DNA of 64,000 nucleotides from PALSA-911 sp963743035 (GCA_963743035.1 CAVUOB010000011.1:220316-284315), one strand, 5' to 3'; positions 35,031 through 43,809 are shown, numbered from the stretch's first letter. Numbers and translations: made by a program. The notes: a model not told the origin generated them from the letters alone.

Positions 35031-36080
35031 TCAGCGTATGGGGGGGGCGTATTGCAGGCCGCCCTTGTTCCAGAGGTTATTCAGTCCACGCGGCGCGCCC
35101 ATCGGCGTGATGTTGCGATCCCATACCTCGCCGTAATTACCCACCTGCTTGACGATGTTGTACGCCCATTTGTTGTCGACGCCGAGCTTCTTGCCCATGT
35201 CGCCCTCGAGTCCGAGCAGCCGGCGGATGTCGGGGATCTTGCTGTCGGCGAAGCTGTCGATGTTCTTGCTGGTAATGCCATTCTCCTCGGCGGTCAGGGA
35301 GGCGATGTAGGACCAACGTACCAGATCGAACCATTTGTCATCGCCCTTGCGCACCATCGCGCCGAGCGGCTCCTTGCTGATCACCTCCGGCAGCAGCGTC
35401 AGTTCGTCGGCCTTCGGGCCCTGGCTGAAGCGGAACGTGACCAGCGCCGAGCCGTCGGTGGAATAGGCATCGCAGCGCCCGGACAAGAAGGCGCTCTGGA
35501 TCTCCGGGAGGTCGCCGATCAGGATCGGCGTGAACTTCAGGTTATTCACCCGGAAATAATCCGAGATCGCCAGCTCGGTGCTGGTGCCTGGCTGGACGCA
35601 GACCGTCGCGCCATCCATGTCTTTTACCGATTTGACGCCGGAGGCCTTCTTCACCAGAAAAGCGGTGCCGTCATAATAGTTCACCCAGGCGAACAGCAGG
35701 CCGAGATCGCCTTCCCGCGCCAGGGTCCATGTCGTGCTGCGGATCAGCACGTCCACCTCGCCCGATTGCAGGGCGGTGAACCGGTTGACGGTGGTCAGCG
35801 GCACAAACTTCACCTTGCTCGCATCCCCCAGCGCGGCGGCGGCGACGGTGCGGCAGCCATCCGCGTCGATACCGCGCGTGATGCCCTGGCTGTCGGCGAG
35901 CGAAAAACCGGGAACGCCGGTCGACACGCCGCAGAGCAGTTCGCCACGCTTGCGAACATTGTCGAGCGTCGTCGAGCCGGACGCGGCCGGCGCCTGTGCC
36001 AGCGCCGAGCCGGCCAGCCCAAGGGAAAAGACTGCGCCGGCAACGAACGCGGCGGCGCGCTTACGCGTGGGTCGAAACAT
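35031..36080 (-). CDS. aapJ: General L-amino-acid-binding periplasmic protein AapJ
   Basis: AAGGAGA precedes the ATG at 36080; the 349-residue product has a Sec signal (AAAFVAGAVFSLGLAGSALA, cleavage before QAPAASG). The mature domain reads TLDNVRKRGELLCGVSTGVPGF, RGIDADGCRTVAAAALGD and further on NITPMGAPRGLNNLWNKGG, the recognisable AapJ pattern. It binds a broad range of L-amino acids in the periplasm. It is the first gene of aapJQMP. The 177 bases to nth upstream are moderately AT-rich and should hold the operon promoter, but I could not settle on one. Confidence 0.93.
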   Translation of the reverse strand: MFRPTRKRAAAFVAGAVFSLGLAGSALAQAPAASGSTTLDNVRKRGELLCGVSTGVPGFSLADSQGITRGIDADGCRTVAAAALGDASKVKFVPLTTVNRFTALQSGEVDVLIRSTTWTLAREGDLGLLFAWVNYYDGTAFLVKKASGVKSVKDMDGATVCVQPGTSTELAISDYFRVNNLKFTPILIGDLPEIQSAFLSGRCDAYSTDGSALVTFRFSQGPKADELTLLPEVISKEPLGAMVRKGDDKWFDLVRWSYIASLTAEENGITSKNIDSFADSKIPDIRRLLGLEGDMGKKLGVDNKWAYNIVKQVGNYGEVWDRNITPMGAPRGLNNLWNKGGLQYAPPIR

Positions 36081-36257
36081 CCAACGTCTCCTTGACATAA
36101 GGCGGGGCAACCCCCGCTCCACGCAAATCTGACCCTTGTACAACGCAAGATCAAATTTATTTGGTTCAAGTACGTAATCGCAACAAACAATGGGTGCGAC
36201 AGCCCGCTGCGGCGGCGCAGTGCAGCAGTTCCGGGCCGGCGTGGCGCGGCGTCCGGT

Positions 36258-36968
36258 TCAGCGCGGGGCGGGCGTCTTGGCGGGATAGCGGCAGGGCGCC
36301 GCGGCCACGCAGCGCCAGCATTCGGGCGTGCGCGCCTTGCACACGTAGCGCCCGTGCAGGATGAGCCAGTGATGCGCATCGCGCAGCATCTCCGCCGGCA
36401 GGCGCTTCAGCAGCTGTTCCTCCACCGCCCGCGGGGTCTTGCCCGGCGCCAGCCCGGTGCGGTTGCCGATGCGGAAGATATGCGTGTCCACCGCCATCGT
36501 CGGCTCGCCGAACGCCACGTTCAGCACCACGTTGGCGGTCTTGCGCCCGACGCCGGGCAGCGCCTCCAGCGCCGCGCGGTCATGCGGCACCTCGCCGCCA
36601 TGGCGTTCCAGCAGCAGGCGGGAGAGCTCGACCACGTTGCGTGCCTTGCCCTGCCAGAGACCAATGGTGCGGATATGGCGGGCGACGCCCTCGACGCCGA
36701 GGGCTGCCATCGCGGCCGGATCGGGCGCCTCGGCGAACAGCGTCCTGGTGGCCTTGTTGACGCCGACATCGGTCGCCTGCGCCGACAGCACCACGGCGAC
36801 CAGCAGGGTATAGGGGGTTTGGTACTCGAGCTCCGTCTCCGGCGCCGGATTGGCCGCGGCCAGCGCGGTGATGAAGGCGCGGACTTCCGCCAGGGTCATG
36901 ACGGGTGTCTTGCGGGGGGTCTTCGGGCGCCGGGATTTTTCGCCGGGCGGCCTTGCTGCGGTGCTCAT
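36258..36968 (-). CDS. nth: Endonuclease III (DNA glycosylase/AP lyase)
   Basis: With the start at 36968 the protein has 236 residues, slightly longer than usual because of a basic N-terminal extension (PPGEKSRRPKTPRKTP). The helix-hairpin-helix LPGVGRKTANVVLN contains the catalytic Lys143, and Asp161 follows in AVDTHIFR. The C-terminal 4Fe-4S cluster motif is complete: Cys210, Cys217, Cys220 and Cys226 (C-x6-C-x2-C-x5-C). It removes oxidised pyrimidines in base-excision repair. It is divergent from the DUF2244 gene, an arrangement frequent in alphaproteobacteria. Confidence 0.95.
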   Translation of the reverse strand: MSTAARPPGEKSRRPKTPRKTPVMTLAEVRAFITALAAANPAPETELEYQTPYTLLVAVVLSAQATDVGVNKATRTLFAEAPDPAAMAALGVEGVARHIRTIGLWQGKARNVVELSRLLLERHGGEVPHDRAALEALPGVGRKTANVVLNVAFGEPTMAVDTHIFRIGNRTGLAPGKTPRAVEEQLLKRLPAEMLRDAHHWLILHGRYVCKARTPECWRCVAAAPCRYPAKTPAPR

Positions 36969-37024
36969 CGATTGTTGTCGTCCGTGGGCTGCAAACCGGC
37001 GATGCAAGCCGCTATATGCAGGTC

Positions 37025-37549
37025 ATGTCCAGCACGGACCTGCCCGGAAACGACACCATCCTGTTCGAGGCCGCGATCATGCCGCATCGCAGCCTGACGC
37101 CGCGCGGCCGGCGCATCCTGATCGGGTCGGTCTGCGCCCTGTCGGTGCTGAGCGGGATCCGGTTCTGGCTGATCGGCGCCTGGCCGGTGGCGGGGTTCGT
37201 CATCATCGAACTTGGCCTGGCGGCGTTCCTGCTCTGGTTGCACCAGCGCAGCGCCCGGCAGGTGGAATTGCTGCTGCTGTCGCCGGATGCGATCCGCGTG
37301 GTGCGCACCGATCCGGACGGCCGGAAGCAGGAGACGCGGCTGGGCCTCGGCTGGCTGATGGTGGAACTGGAGGAGCGGCCGGGCCGGGTGCCGGGCCTGC
37401 TGCTCTGCGCGCCGGGCCGGCGGCTGGAGATTGCCAGGGCGCTCGGCGACGAGGCCAAGCGGGAACTCGCCCAGGCGCTGAAATCGGCCGTGCACGACGC
37501 TCATCACCCGCGGTTCGACAACCCCCAATTGCGGGAACCCGTGCCGTAG
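37025..37549 (+). CDS. DUF2244-family membrane protein
   Basis: The 174-residue product (start at the ATG at 37025; another ATG 9 bases earlier is possible) shows the DUF2244 pattern. A cytoplasmic N-terminus ILFEAAIMPHRSLTPRGRRI leads into two membrane spans (about residues 35-53 and 57-74), then a soluble domain (VELLLLSPDAIRVVRTDPDG and ELAQALKSAVHD). Family function is unknown. It is the divergent partner of nth, and it converges on the XRE-type regulator with only 7 bases between the stops. Confidence 0.78.
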   Translation: MSSTDLPGNDTILFEAAIMPHRSLTPRGRRILIGSVCALSVLSGIRFWLIGAWPVAGFVIIELGLAAFLLWLHQRSARQVELLLLSPDAIRVVRTDPDGRKQETRLGLGWLMVELEERPGRVPGLLLCAPGRRLEIARALGDEAKRELAQALKSAVHDAHHPRFDNPQLREPVP

Positions 37550-37556
37550 CGACCGA

Positions 37557-38018
37557 TCAGGAGTCGTGCGGACCCATCGACTTGATCAGGTCGAACACCC
37601 GTTTGCGCACCGCCGGGTCGGTGATGCGGTAATAGGCACGCACCAGCTCCAGCGTCTCGCGCCGGTTCAACGTGTCATCGGCGAAGCCGTCCTGGGTGTC
37701 GGCGAAGCCGGCGACCCGGCGCCCGCTCGGCTGGCCGCCGAAGGCGGTGGCCAGGCTGTCGGGCATGTCGTCGAAGAAGAAGCTGATCGGCACGTCCAGC
37801 ACGCGGGAAAGATCAAAAAGGCGTGAGGCGCCAACACGATTGACGCCGCGTTCGTATTTTTGGACCTGTTGAAACGTCAGGCCGAGGGCCTCGCCGAGTC
37901 GTTCCTGCGACATGCCGAGCAGCGTCCGGCGCAGCCGAACCCGCGTGCCCACATGCACATCGATCGGGCTTGGGCGGCTCTCTTTTTCACTGCCGGCAAT
38001 CTGTTCACCCCGGGCCAT
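37557..38018 (-). CDS. XRE-family transcriptional regulator
   Basis: The 153-residue protein has a central helix-turn-helix (about residues 20-75: VGTRVRLRRTLLGMSQERLG, LTFQQVQKYERGVNRVGASR). This is followed by the ISFFFDDMPD segment and a C-terminal LELVRAYYRITDPAVRKRVFDL typical of the alphaproteobacterial PraR/SinR-like group. These regulators control surface polysaccharide, motility or nodulation-type genes. AGGAGACGCGC precedes the ATG at 38018. It lies 181 bases downstream of lnt on the same strand but appears to have its own promoter (38112-38140) in an AT-rich leader. Confidence 0.87.
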   Translation of the reverse strand: MARGEQIAGSEKESRPSPIDVHVGTRVRLRRTLLGMSQERLGEALGLTFQQVQKYERGVNRVGASRLFDLSRVLDVPISFFFDDMPDSLATAFGGQPSGRRVAGFADTQDGFADDTLNRRETLELVRAYYRITDPAVRKRVFDLIKSMGPHDS

Positions 38019-38111
38019 GCGCGTCTCCTACACTTCAATAAATACCCGCATTCATCTCCATATCGCAATCATTTCTGATTCGGACGAAGATCGGCTCTAG
38101 CGGTTAGTGTT

Positions 38112-38140
38112 TCTTTAACCTCACAACCGAGAATTGTCAA
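38112..38140 (-). promoter_or_regulatory. Candidate sigma-70 promoter of the XRE gene
   Basis: On the minus strand a perfect TTGACA (38135-38140) is followed after 17 bases by TAAAGA (38112-38117), a weak -10 match, about 95 bases before the XRE start. The 181-base lnt-XRE gap is markedly AT-rich compared with its surroundings. Confidence 0.4.
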
Positions 38141-38199
38141 CACTTGCTGAAAATTATGTATCTGCGTATCGCAAACCCCGCACGATCTTAATAAATAGG

Positions 38200-39738
38200 C
38201 TAATCCCGGCGGTCGCCGCTTCTTTCCTGCCGCGGCTTCCATCGGCAAAGAGAAAGGACGAGTAAAATCAGCGCGAGCGTGCCGGGCAGCCACAACCCGA
38301 CGCGGGTAAACACCGTCGGAGGCAGTCTTCCCGGCAGGGCGATCTCAAGCGTTCCGGTTTCGTTCAGGCCGAGCCGGCCGAGTTCCCGTCCCCGGGCGTC
38401 GAAGGCCGCGGAAATGCCGGTATTGGCGGCGCGCAGCAGCGGCAGCCCCTCTTCCACCGCGCGCATGCGCGCGGCGGCGAGGTGCTGGCGCGGTCCGGCC
38501 GAGTTGCCGAACCAGGCGTCGTTGGTGATGTTGACCAGCCAGGCCGGCCGGTCGGACGGATCGACGATGTCCGAGCCGAAGATCGCCTCGTAGCAGATCA
38601 GCGGCCCGACCGGCGGCAGCCCGGCCACATGCAGCGTATGCGGCCCGATGCCGGGGACGAAGCCGCCGCCGGGCACCACCTGGATCGGCAGCGGCAGCCA
38701 GTCCGGCTGATATTCGCCGAACGGTACCAGGTGCCACTTGTCGTACTGCGCGACGATGATGCCGTTCCGCGGCAGATCCCCCGCCGCCGCGCCGGCGAGC
38801 AGGGCGAACAGGCTGTTGCGCGGCCTGCCGTCCATGCCGAAGCGCACGCTGCCGACCAGCGCGGGGGCGTCGCCGGTCGCGGCCACGATTGCGCGGCGCG
38901 CACTCGGGTCCTGGTCCAGCAGGAACGGCACTGCCGTCTCCGGCCATACCACCGTCTTCGGCCCCGGTCCGGCACGGTCCACCGCCGCGGCGGTGAGGTC
39001 CAGGTAACGGTGGAAGATGGACAGGGCCAGATCCCGGTCCCATTTCTGCCCCTGGGCGACATTGCCCTGCACCAGGATCACGTTGACCCCCGCCGGTTGC
39101 GGGTCCGCCTGGTGCAGCCGGGCGAGGCCGAAACCGGCCCAGACGGCCAGCCCCGCGAGGCCGGCGGCGCGGAACCGCCAGGACAGCGCCGGCGTGCAGG
39201 CCAGCAGCAGCGTGAACAGGGTGAGGCCCTGCGCGCCGACCAGCGCGGCCGGCTGGATGAACACGTCGCCGACCGGCCCCGGCACGGCCCAGACGCTCCC
39301 CCAGAGGTTCCAGGGAAATCCGGTCAGCACGTATTGCCGGGCGATGTCCGACAGCACCCAGGCGCCGCACAGCGCCAGGGCCCGCCGCCAGCCCGGCGCC
39401 GCGAACCAGGCGAGGATCACGGGTGCCGCGACGAACACCGCGATCAGGGCGGCGATCATCGGCACCGCGAACGGCACCAGCCACCAGTAGCGCGCCGCCT
39501 CCACCAGGATCGCCTCGGTGATCCAGTAGAGGCCGAGCATGTGCAGGCCGAAGCCGAACCACCAGCCGCGCCGGGCCGCGATGCGCCAGCTCGGGGCGGC
39601 GGAAATCAGTGCCAGCAGCGCCGGAATCGTCAGCAGCAATACCGGTATGGCGTGCAACGGCGGCAGCGCGGCCGCCGATAACGCGCCAACTCCACAGGCA
39701 GCCAGATCGGCTCGCCAGCCACGCAAATCCGCAAACAT
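38200..39738 (-). CDS. lnt: Apolipoprotein N-acyltransferase
   Basis: The 512-residue protein has an N-terminal block of membrane spans (to about 210) and a periplasmic nitrilase-like domain with the complete catalytic triad: Glu267 (VVWPETAVPF), Lys334 (YDKWHLVPFGE) and Cys382 (PLICYEAIFG). A last hydrophobic segment ends the protein. Lnt adds the third acyl chain to the N-terminal cysteine of lipoproteins in the inner membrane. The frame has no alternative start of note. It is followed by the XRE gene, a common alphaproteobacterial order. Confidence 0.94.
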   Translation of the reverse strand: MFADLRGWRADLAACGVGALSAAALPPLHAIPVLLLTIPALLALISAAPSWRIAARRGWWFGFGLHMLGLYWITEAILVEAARYWWLVPFAVPMIAALIAVFVAAPVILAWFAAPGWRRALALCGAWVLSDIARQYVLTGFPWNLWGSVWAVPGPVGDVFIQPAALVGAQGLTLFTLLLACTPALSWRFRAAGLAGLAVWAGFGLARLHQADPQPAGVNVILVQGNVAQGQKWDRDLALSIFHRYLDLTAAAVDRAGPGPKTVVWPETAVPFLLDQDPSARRAIVAATGDAPALVGSVRFGMDGRPRNSLFALLAGAAAGDLPRNGIIVAQYDKWHLVPFGEYQPDWLPLPIQVVPGGGFVPGIGPHTLHVAGLPPVGPLICYEAIFGSDIVDPSDRPAWLVNITNDAWFGNSAGPRQHLAAARMRAVEEGLPLLRAANTGISAAFDARGRELGRLGLNETGTLEIALPGRLPPTVFTRVGLWLPGTLALILLVLSLCRWKPRQERSGDRRD

Positions 39739-39825
39739 GCGTGGCGGCTACACGTGCGGCCGGGCCGGCGCAAGCAGCCGGCGATTACAAGCGGGCCATG
39801 TTGCGGGGTCTGGCGGCGGCACGGC

Positions 39826-40839
39826 CTATCCGGCGGCGGCCCGCACCAGCCGCTCCGGCGGTACCACGCCGCCGGTCAGCACCGCCGCGATGCACTCGGC
39901 CGCCATGACGCCCATGTTGACCAGCGCGCCGTCGGTGACGCCGGAGACATGCGGGGTGCGGATGATCTTCGGATGATGGCGCAGCGGATGGTCGTCGGGC
40001 GGCGGTTCCTGCGCGAATACGTCCAGCGCCGCGCCGGCGATGTGTCCGGCATCGATCGCCGCCGCTAGCGCCGCCTCGTTGACGATGCCGCCGCGGGCGG
40101 TGTTCACCACGATCGCGCCGGCAGGAAGCAGCGCCAGCGCCGCCGCGTCGATCAGGTCGCGCGTCTGTGGCGTCAGCGGGCAATGCAGCGTGAGCGCGTC
40201 GGAGGTGGCGAGCAGCGCCGGCAGCGACGGCGCGCGGGTGACCCCCGGTTGCGCGGCGGGATCGCCGGAGCCGCCGAAGACCTGCACCCGCATGCCGAAT
40301 GCCAGCGCCAGGCGGGCGACCTCCTGGCCGATGGCGCCGTAGCCGACGATGCCGAGCCGCATGCCGGCGATGTCGCGCACCTTGGTGGCGCCGCCGCGCC
40401 AGCCGCCCTCGGCCAGGCTGGCCGACAGCGTGTGCAGATCCTTCGCCAGCGCCAGGATCATCGCCAGCGTGTGCTCGGCCACCGCCCTTGTGTTCGATCC
40501 CGGCGCCCGCGCCACCACGATGCCGCGCTCGGCGGCGGCGGCGAGGTCGACGTCATCGATGCCGACGCCATGGCGCGCCACCACCTTCAGCCGGGCGGAA
40601 GCGGCCATCGCCGCTGCGTTCACCGGGCCCTGGCGGGTGAGGATGGCGTCCGCCTGGAGCTGTCCGGTCAGCGCCGCCACCTCCTCGGCGGAGGGAAACG
40701 GCCGCATGTAATGGATCGCGCAGCCGGCCCGCTCCAGCAGCTCCACGGCGGGAGCGGCGAGTCTGGGCGAGGTCATGATGACGTTGAATCGGGCCGCAAC
40801 ACCGGCCAGAGGCACGATTGTCGGGGACACGCCGGTCAA
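39826..40839 (-). CDS. D-2-hydroxyacid dehydrogenase (phosphoglycerate-dehydrogenase-like)
   Basis: The frame begins with a TTG at 40839 that overlaps the stop of the upstream gene (TTGA); an ATG at 40776 would cut into the first conserved strand (FNVIMTSPRLAAPAVELL), so the TTG is preferred. The 337-residue product has the NAD-binding motif GIVGYGAIGQE, the catalytic arginine in NTARGGIVNE, glutamate in DVFAQEPP and histidine in TPHVSGVT. It reduces or oxidises a 2-hydroxy/2-keto acid; whether serine biosynthesis or another acid is not clear. It is the third gene of a tightly overlapping fur-olsB-dehydrogenase set. Confidence 0.85.
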   Translation of the reverse strand: MTGVSPTIVPLAGVAARFNVIMTSPRLAAPAVELLERAGCAIHYMRPFPSAEEVAALTGQLQADAILTRQGPVNAAAMAASARLKVVARHGVGIDDVDLAAAAERGIVVARAPGSNTRAVAEHTLAMILALAKDLHTLSASLAEGGWRGGATKVRDIAGMRLGIVGYGAIGQEVARLALAFGMRVQVFGGSGDPAAQPGVTRAPSLPALLATSDALTLHCPLTPQTRDLIDAAALALLPAGAIVVNTARGGIVNEAALAAAIDAGHIAGAALDVFAQEPPPDDHPLRHHPKIIRTPHVSGVTDGALVNMGVMAAECIAAVLTGGVVPPERLVRAAAG

Positions 40840-41711
40840 TCCACGGCGTCGCGGCGGTCGCGCTCGAAATGACGGTAGTATTTCTCGGTGACCAGGTCGG
40901 TCTTCACCACGACGGCGACATCGGTGGTGTTGAACTGGGTGTCGATCACCGCGCCGTCGCCGACGAAGCCGCCCAGGCGCAGATAGCCCTTGATCAGCGG
41001 GGGTAGCGCGGTCAGCGCGCGCCGGGGATCACCGAGCGCGGCCGGGTCGACCCGGCGCATGTCGATGTAGCGCTGCGGCAGCGCGCGCGGACGGATCTCG
41101 GCGGGCGCGAGATGGTGGTAGTAGAGATAGGCGAGCTCCGGCCCGAGCGCGTCCGGGTCGGTGCCGGGCAGGCTGGCGCAGCCGAACATCAGGTCGATCC
41201 TGTGGCGGAAGACATAGGCGGCGATGCCGCTCCAGAGCAGCTGCATGACCGCGCGCGAGCGGTATTCCAACGCGACGCAGGACCGGCCGAGCTCCAGCAC
41301 CTCGCCGGGGAAGTTCTCCATCCTGGAGATGTCGAACTCATCGGCGGAATAGAACCGCCCGATCCGCGCCGCCGCCGCGCGGCGGATCAGCCGGTAGGTG
41401 CCGACGATGCTCGCCGTGGTTTCGCCGATGCTGTGGTCGATCACCAGCAGATGGTCGGCGACGGTGTCGTACTGGTCAGCGTCGAGCTTGCTGGCAAAGG
41501 TGGCGGGATCCGGTCGCGCGCCCATCTCCTTGTAGAACACCCGGTAGCGCAGCGCCTGGACGGCGTGGATCTCGGCCGCCGTGGTGGCGATCCGGACGCC
41601 GAGATGGCCGGCGCGCAACTCGCCGAAGCCGGCTTCGTCGGATAACGGGGCGAGGATGCCGGGGGAGGGGGATGTCGGGTCGGACGGCCTTGGGCCGAAT
41701 ACGGCGGTCAT
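40836..41711 (-). CDS. OlsB-like N-acyltransferase (ornithine-lipid type, GNAT/hemolysin-like)
   Basis: The 291-residue protein carries the pattern of the OlsB/hemolysin-like acyltransferases: VQALRYRVFYKEMGA near residue 52, FYSADEFDISRM, ELGRSCVALEYRSRAVMQLLW and MFGCASLPGTDPDALGPELAYLYYHH (quoted in pieces). OlsB transfers a 3-hydroxyacyl chain to the alpha-amino group of ornithine, the first step of phosphorus-free ornithine lipids. No olsA partner is seen here. Its ATG overlaps the stop of the fur-type gene (ATGA), and its own stop overlaps the next start, so all three are translationally coupled. Confidence 0.8.
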   Translation of the reverse strand: MTAVFGPRPSDPTSPSPGILAPLSDEAGFGELRAGHLGVRIATTAAEIHAVQALRYRVFYKEMGARPDPATFASKLDADQYDTVADHLLVIDHSIGETTASIVGTYRLIRRAAAARIGRFYSADEFDISRMENFPGEVLELGRSCVALEYRSRAVMQLLWSGIAAYVFRHRIDLMFGCASLPGTDPDALGPELAYLYYHHLAPAEIRPRALPQRYIDMRRVDPAALGDPRRALTALPPLIKGYLRLGGFVGDGAVIDTQFNTTDVAVVVKTDLVTEKYYRHFERDRRDAVD

Positions 41712-42244
41712 CGCGATGCGCGCCTCTGCCCGGTGGCGGGTGCCTCCGCCGCCGGCTGTCCCGCCGGGCGGACCTCGGACGATCGCTTCGTCTCGCCGGG
41801 TGTGGCTGGCGCCGCGGCCGGGCGGGCGGCGGGCTGGCTCTGCTGGCGCCGGCCGAACAGCTCGAGCCGAAGCGAGACGAGATCGAAGCCAAGCCGGGCG
41901 GCGATCTTCTGCAGCAGCGCCTCGTGCTCGGCGTCGGAGAATTCGAACACCTTGCCGGATTCGATATCGATCAGATGGTAGTGGTGGCCGTGCTCGGTCG
42001 GCTCGTAGCGGGCCCGCCCGCCGCCGAAATCGCGCCGCTCCAGGATGCCCTTTTCCTCGAACAGGCGGACGGTACGGTAGACCGTGGCGATCGAGATGCG
42101 TTCATCCAGCGCCGCGGCGCGGCGGTAGAGCTCCTCCACGTCCGGGTGGTCGGATGCATCCGACAGCACCCGGGCGATGACGCGGCGTTGCCCCGTCATC
42201 TTCAGCCCGCGTTCCACGCAGAGGCGCTCGATGCGCGATTCCAT
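41708..42244 (-). CDS. Fur-family (Irr/Fur) transcriptional regulator
   Basis: The 178-residue protein has the Fur winged helix (GLKMTGQRRVIARVL ... ISIATVYRTVRLFEEKG) and the metal-binding segment HGHHYHLIDIESGKVFEF. The C-terminal CxxC pairs of the structural zinc site are absent, and a Pro/Ala-rich tail of about 35 residues follows FGRRQ. Lack of cysteines is common in alphaproteobacterial Fur/Irr proteins that sense iron or haem status. It leads the fur-olsB-dehydrogenase overlap set. The 376 bases upstream to mucR contain a tandem repeat (42282-42362) and otherwise nothing I can support. Confidence 0.9.
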   Translation of the reverse strand: MESRIERLCVERGLKMTGQRRVIARVLSDASDHPDVEELYRRAAALDERISIATVYRTVRLFEEKGILERRDFGGGRARYEPTEHGHHYHLIDIESGKVFEFSDAEHEALLQKIAARLGFDLVSLRLELFGRRQQSQPAARPAAAPATPGETKRSSEVRPAGQPAAEAPATGQRRASR

Positions 42245-42281
42245 TCAATCCCTTGCAATCAGGCCGTGGTGATCCGGCGGG

Positions 42282-42362
42282 CCCCATCTGGCCGTCCCAT
42301 TGGGCCGTCGGATCTGGCCGCCCCAATCTGGAAACCCCGATCTGGACACCCCAACCTGGACG
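42282..42362. repeat. About six degenerate 14-bp tandem units upstream of the fur-type gene
   Basis: Successive units of about 14 bases share a CCCC-AATCTGG core: CCCCATCTGGCCGT, CCCATTGGGCCGT, GGATCTGGCCG, CCCCAATCTGGAAA, CCCCGATCTGGACA and CCCCAACCTGGACG. The last three are exactly 14 bases each and most alike. The array starts 38 bases upstream of the fur-type ATG, on the promoter side. The unit length is not a multiple of three, so this is not coding. Confidence 0.7.
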
Positions 42363-42620
42363 CAGGCCGGTCACCCTTGCCAGCGCCCGCACGGCGGTCC
42401 CGACCGTCGTCGTTCGGGCCGACCTTACCGGGGCAACGCCCTGGCTGGCAAACCCTTCCTGATAATCGCGTGCGGATGGCCGCGCACGGGTGGGGCGGTC
42501 GGAGTGGAGAGGGGCGCCCCGCCGATTCCGCCCGCGCCGTCAATCTGCGCGGCAAGGTCCGCCGGCATTCGCGGCCAGCGGCAAGCGGAGTGGAGGAATC
42601 GTGCGGGGTGTCGGCGCCGC

Positions 42621-43040
42621 CTATTTGCGCGGCGGCGCCAGGCGCGGCTTGGTGCCGAGGCCGATCTTCTTCGCCAGGGAGGAGCGATGGCGGGCGTAAT
42701 TCGGCGCCACCATGGGATAATCCGAGGTCAGACCCCAACGTTCCCGATACTGTTCCGGCGAGAGATTATAGGCGGTCTTGAGATGCCGTTTCAGCATCTT
42801 CAGCTTCTTGCCATCTTCCAGGCAAATGATGTGATCCGGAAATACGGATTTCTTCACGGGCACCGCAGGCTGCGGCTTGTCCGGCTGTACTGGTTCCTTC
42901 CCGACCCCGGACAAGGTCTTGAAGACCTCCTGGATCAGCGACGGCAGAGCGTCCGGTGAGACGGAATTGTTCGACACATGGGCAGAGACGATTTGCGCCG
43001 TTAGTCCCAGCACATTCGAATTCGCCGGGCTTTCCATCAT
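42621..43040 (-). CDS. MucR/Ros-family zinc-finger transcriptional regulator
   Basis: The 139-residue product matches MucR: an N-terminal region LTAQIVSAHVSNNSVSPDALP, then VFPDHIICLEDGKKLKMLKRHL with the single-finger C-x2-D ... H pattern, and GLTSDYPMVAPNYARHRSSLAKKIGLG. MucR proteins are nucleoid-like regulators of exopolysaccharide, motility and cell-cycle genes in alphaproteobacteria. AAAGGG lies before the ATG at 43040; the next codon is also ATG. It is divergent from the tusA-like gene across 93 AT-rich bases. Confidence 0.93.
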   Translation of the reverse strand: MMESPANSNVLGLTAQIVSAHVSNNSVSPDALPSLIQEVFKTLSGVGKEPVQPDKPQPAVPVKKSVFPDHIICLEDGKKLKMLKRHLKTAYNLSPEQYRERWGLTSDYPMVAPNYARHRSSLAKKIGLGTKPRLAPPRK

Positions 43041-43133
43041 TTGAGACCCTTTCTAAGAGTAGGATAGCGCTATATAATGTGACGACCGCCCGTTTCGCAA
43101 TGGATATTTGGAAAAATAACCGGTCATACAGTC

Positions 43134-43385
43134 ATGATAGAGATTTATACCGCAGATCGAGAAATCGACATCACCCAGGAGGTATGTCCGATGACGTTCG
43201 TGCGCACCCGTCTTGCGCTCGACCGGATGGCGCCCGGACAGATCCTGGGAGTGCGTCTGCGCGGGGAAGAGCCGTTGAAGAACGTGCCGCGAACCGCCGC
43301 GGAACAGGGTCACAGCGTGCTGTCGCTGACGACCGACGCCGAAGGGGTCAGCCTGCTTCTGCTGCGCCGGGGCGGGAAGGTTTGA
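43134..43385 (+). CDS. TusA-family sulfurtransferase-like protein
   Basis: The 83-residue protein has the TusA core EIDITQEVCPMTFVRTRLAL with the active-site Cys-Pro pair at residues 18-19, and EEPLKNVPRTAAEQGHSVL. TusA proteins relay persulfide sulfur for tRNA thiolation, molybdenum cofactor or sulfur oxidation. A later ATG at 43191 has a better ribosome-binding site (AGGAGGT) but would remove the catalytic cysteine, so the upstream ATG is kept. Its 3' end overlaps the convergent rimI by 38 bases. Confidence 0.82.
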   Translation: MIEIYTADREIDITQEVCPMTFVRTRLALDRMAPGQILGVRLRGEEPLKNVPRTAAEQGHSVLSLTTDAEGVSLLLLRRGGKV

Positions 43386-43809
43386 GCGGGGCGCGCAGGA
43401 TCAGCGCGTCGCCGCCATCGGCGTAATAGCCGCGCCGGCGCCCGACCTCGGTGAAGCCGGCGGAAACATAGAGCGCATGCGCCGCATGGTTGGCGACACC
43501 GACCTCCAGGAACATCGTCGTGGCGCCGCGCCGGGCCGCCTCCACCATCGCCGCCAGCAGCAGGGCGCGGCCCAGGCCCTGGCGCCGCGCGCCGGGGGCC
43601 ACCGCGATGGTCAGGATATCCGCCTCGTCCGCGGCGACCCGCGCCAGCACCATGCCGCCGGCGGGATGAAGCCAGCCGAAGGCGCCGGGCACGCCGAGCT
43701 GCAGCGCCATGACATCGGCGCTCCAGGCCTCGGCCGGCGGGAAGGCGGCACGATGGATTTCCGCCAGCACCTCGGCATGCACCGCGGCGGCCCGCTCGAG
43801 CCCGCTCAA
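43348..43809 (-). CDS. rimI: Ribosomal-protein-S18-alanine N-acetyltransferase RimI
   Basis: The probable start is a TTG at 43809 that overlaps the tsaB stop (TTGA); a GTG at 43782 is the alternative. From the TTG the protein has 153 residues, the usual RimI length. The GNAT fold is seen in AVHAEVLAEIHRAAFPPAEAW, the acetyl-CoA loop VAPGARRQGLGRALLLAAM and FLEVGVANHAAHALYVSAGF ... RRGYYADGGDALIL. It acetylates the S18 N-terminus or acts more broadly. It is co-transcribed with tsaB, the standard pairing, and its last codons overlap tusA tail to tail. Confidence 0.88.
   Translation of the reverse strand: MSGLERAAAVHAEVLAEIHRAAFPPAEAWSADVMALQLGVPGAFGWLHPAGGMVLARVAADEADILTIAVAPGARRQGLGRALLLAAMVEAARRGATTMFLEVGVANHAAHALYVSAGFTEVGRRRGYYADGGDALILRAPLKPSRPGAAEAG

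Noticed and set aside
43191..43385. A shorter TusA-like start at 43191 with a strong ribosome-binding site
   Set aside because: It would remove the active-site Cys-Pro pair, so the longer form is kept despite its weak ribosome-binding site.
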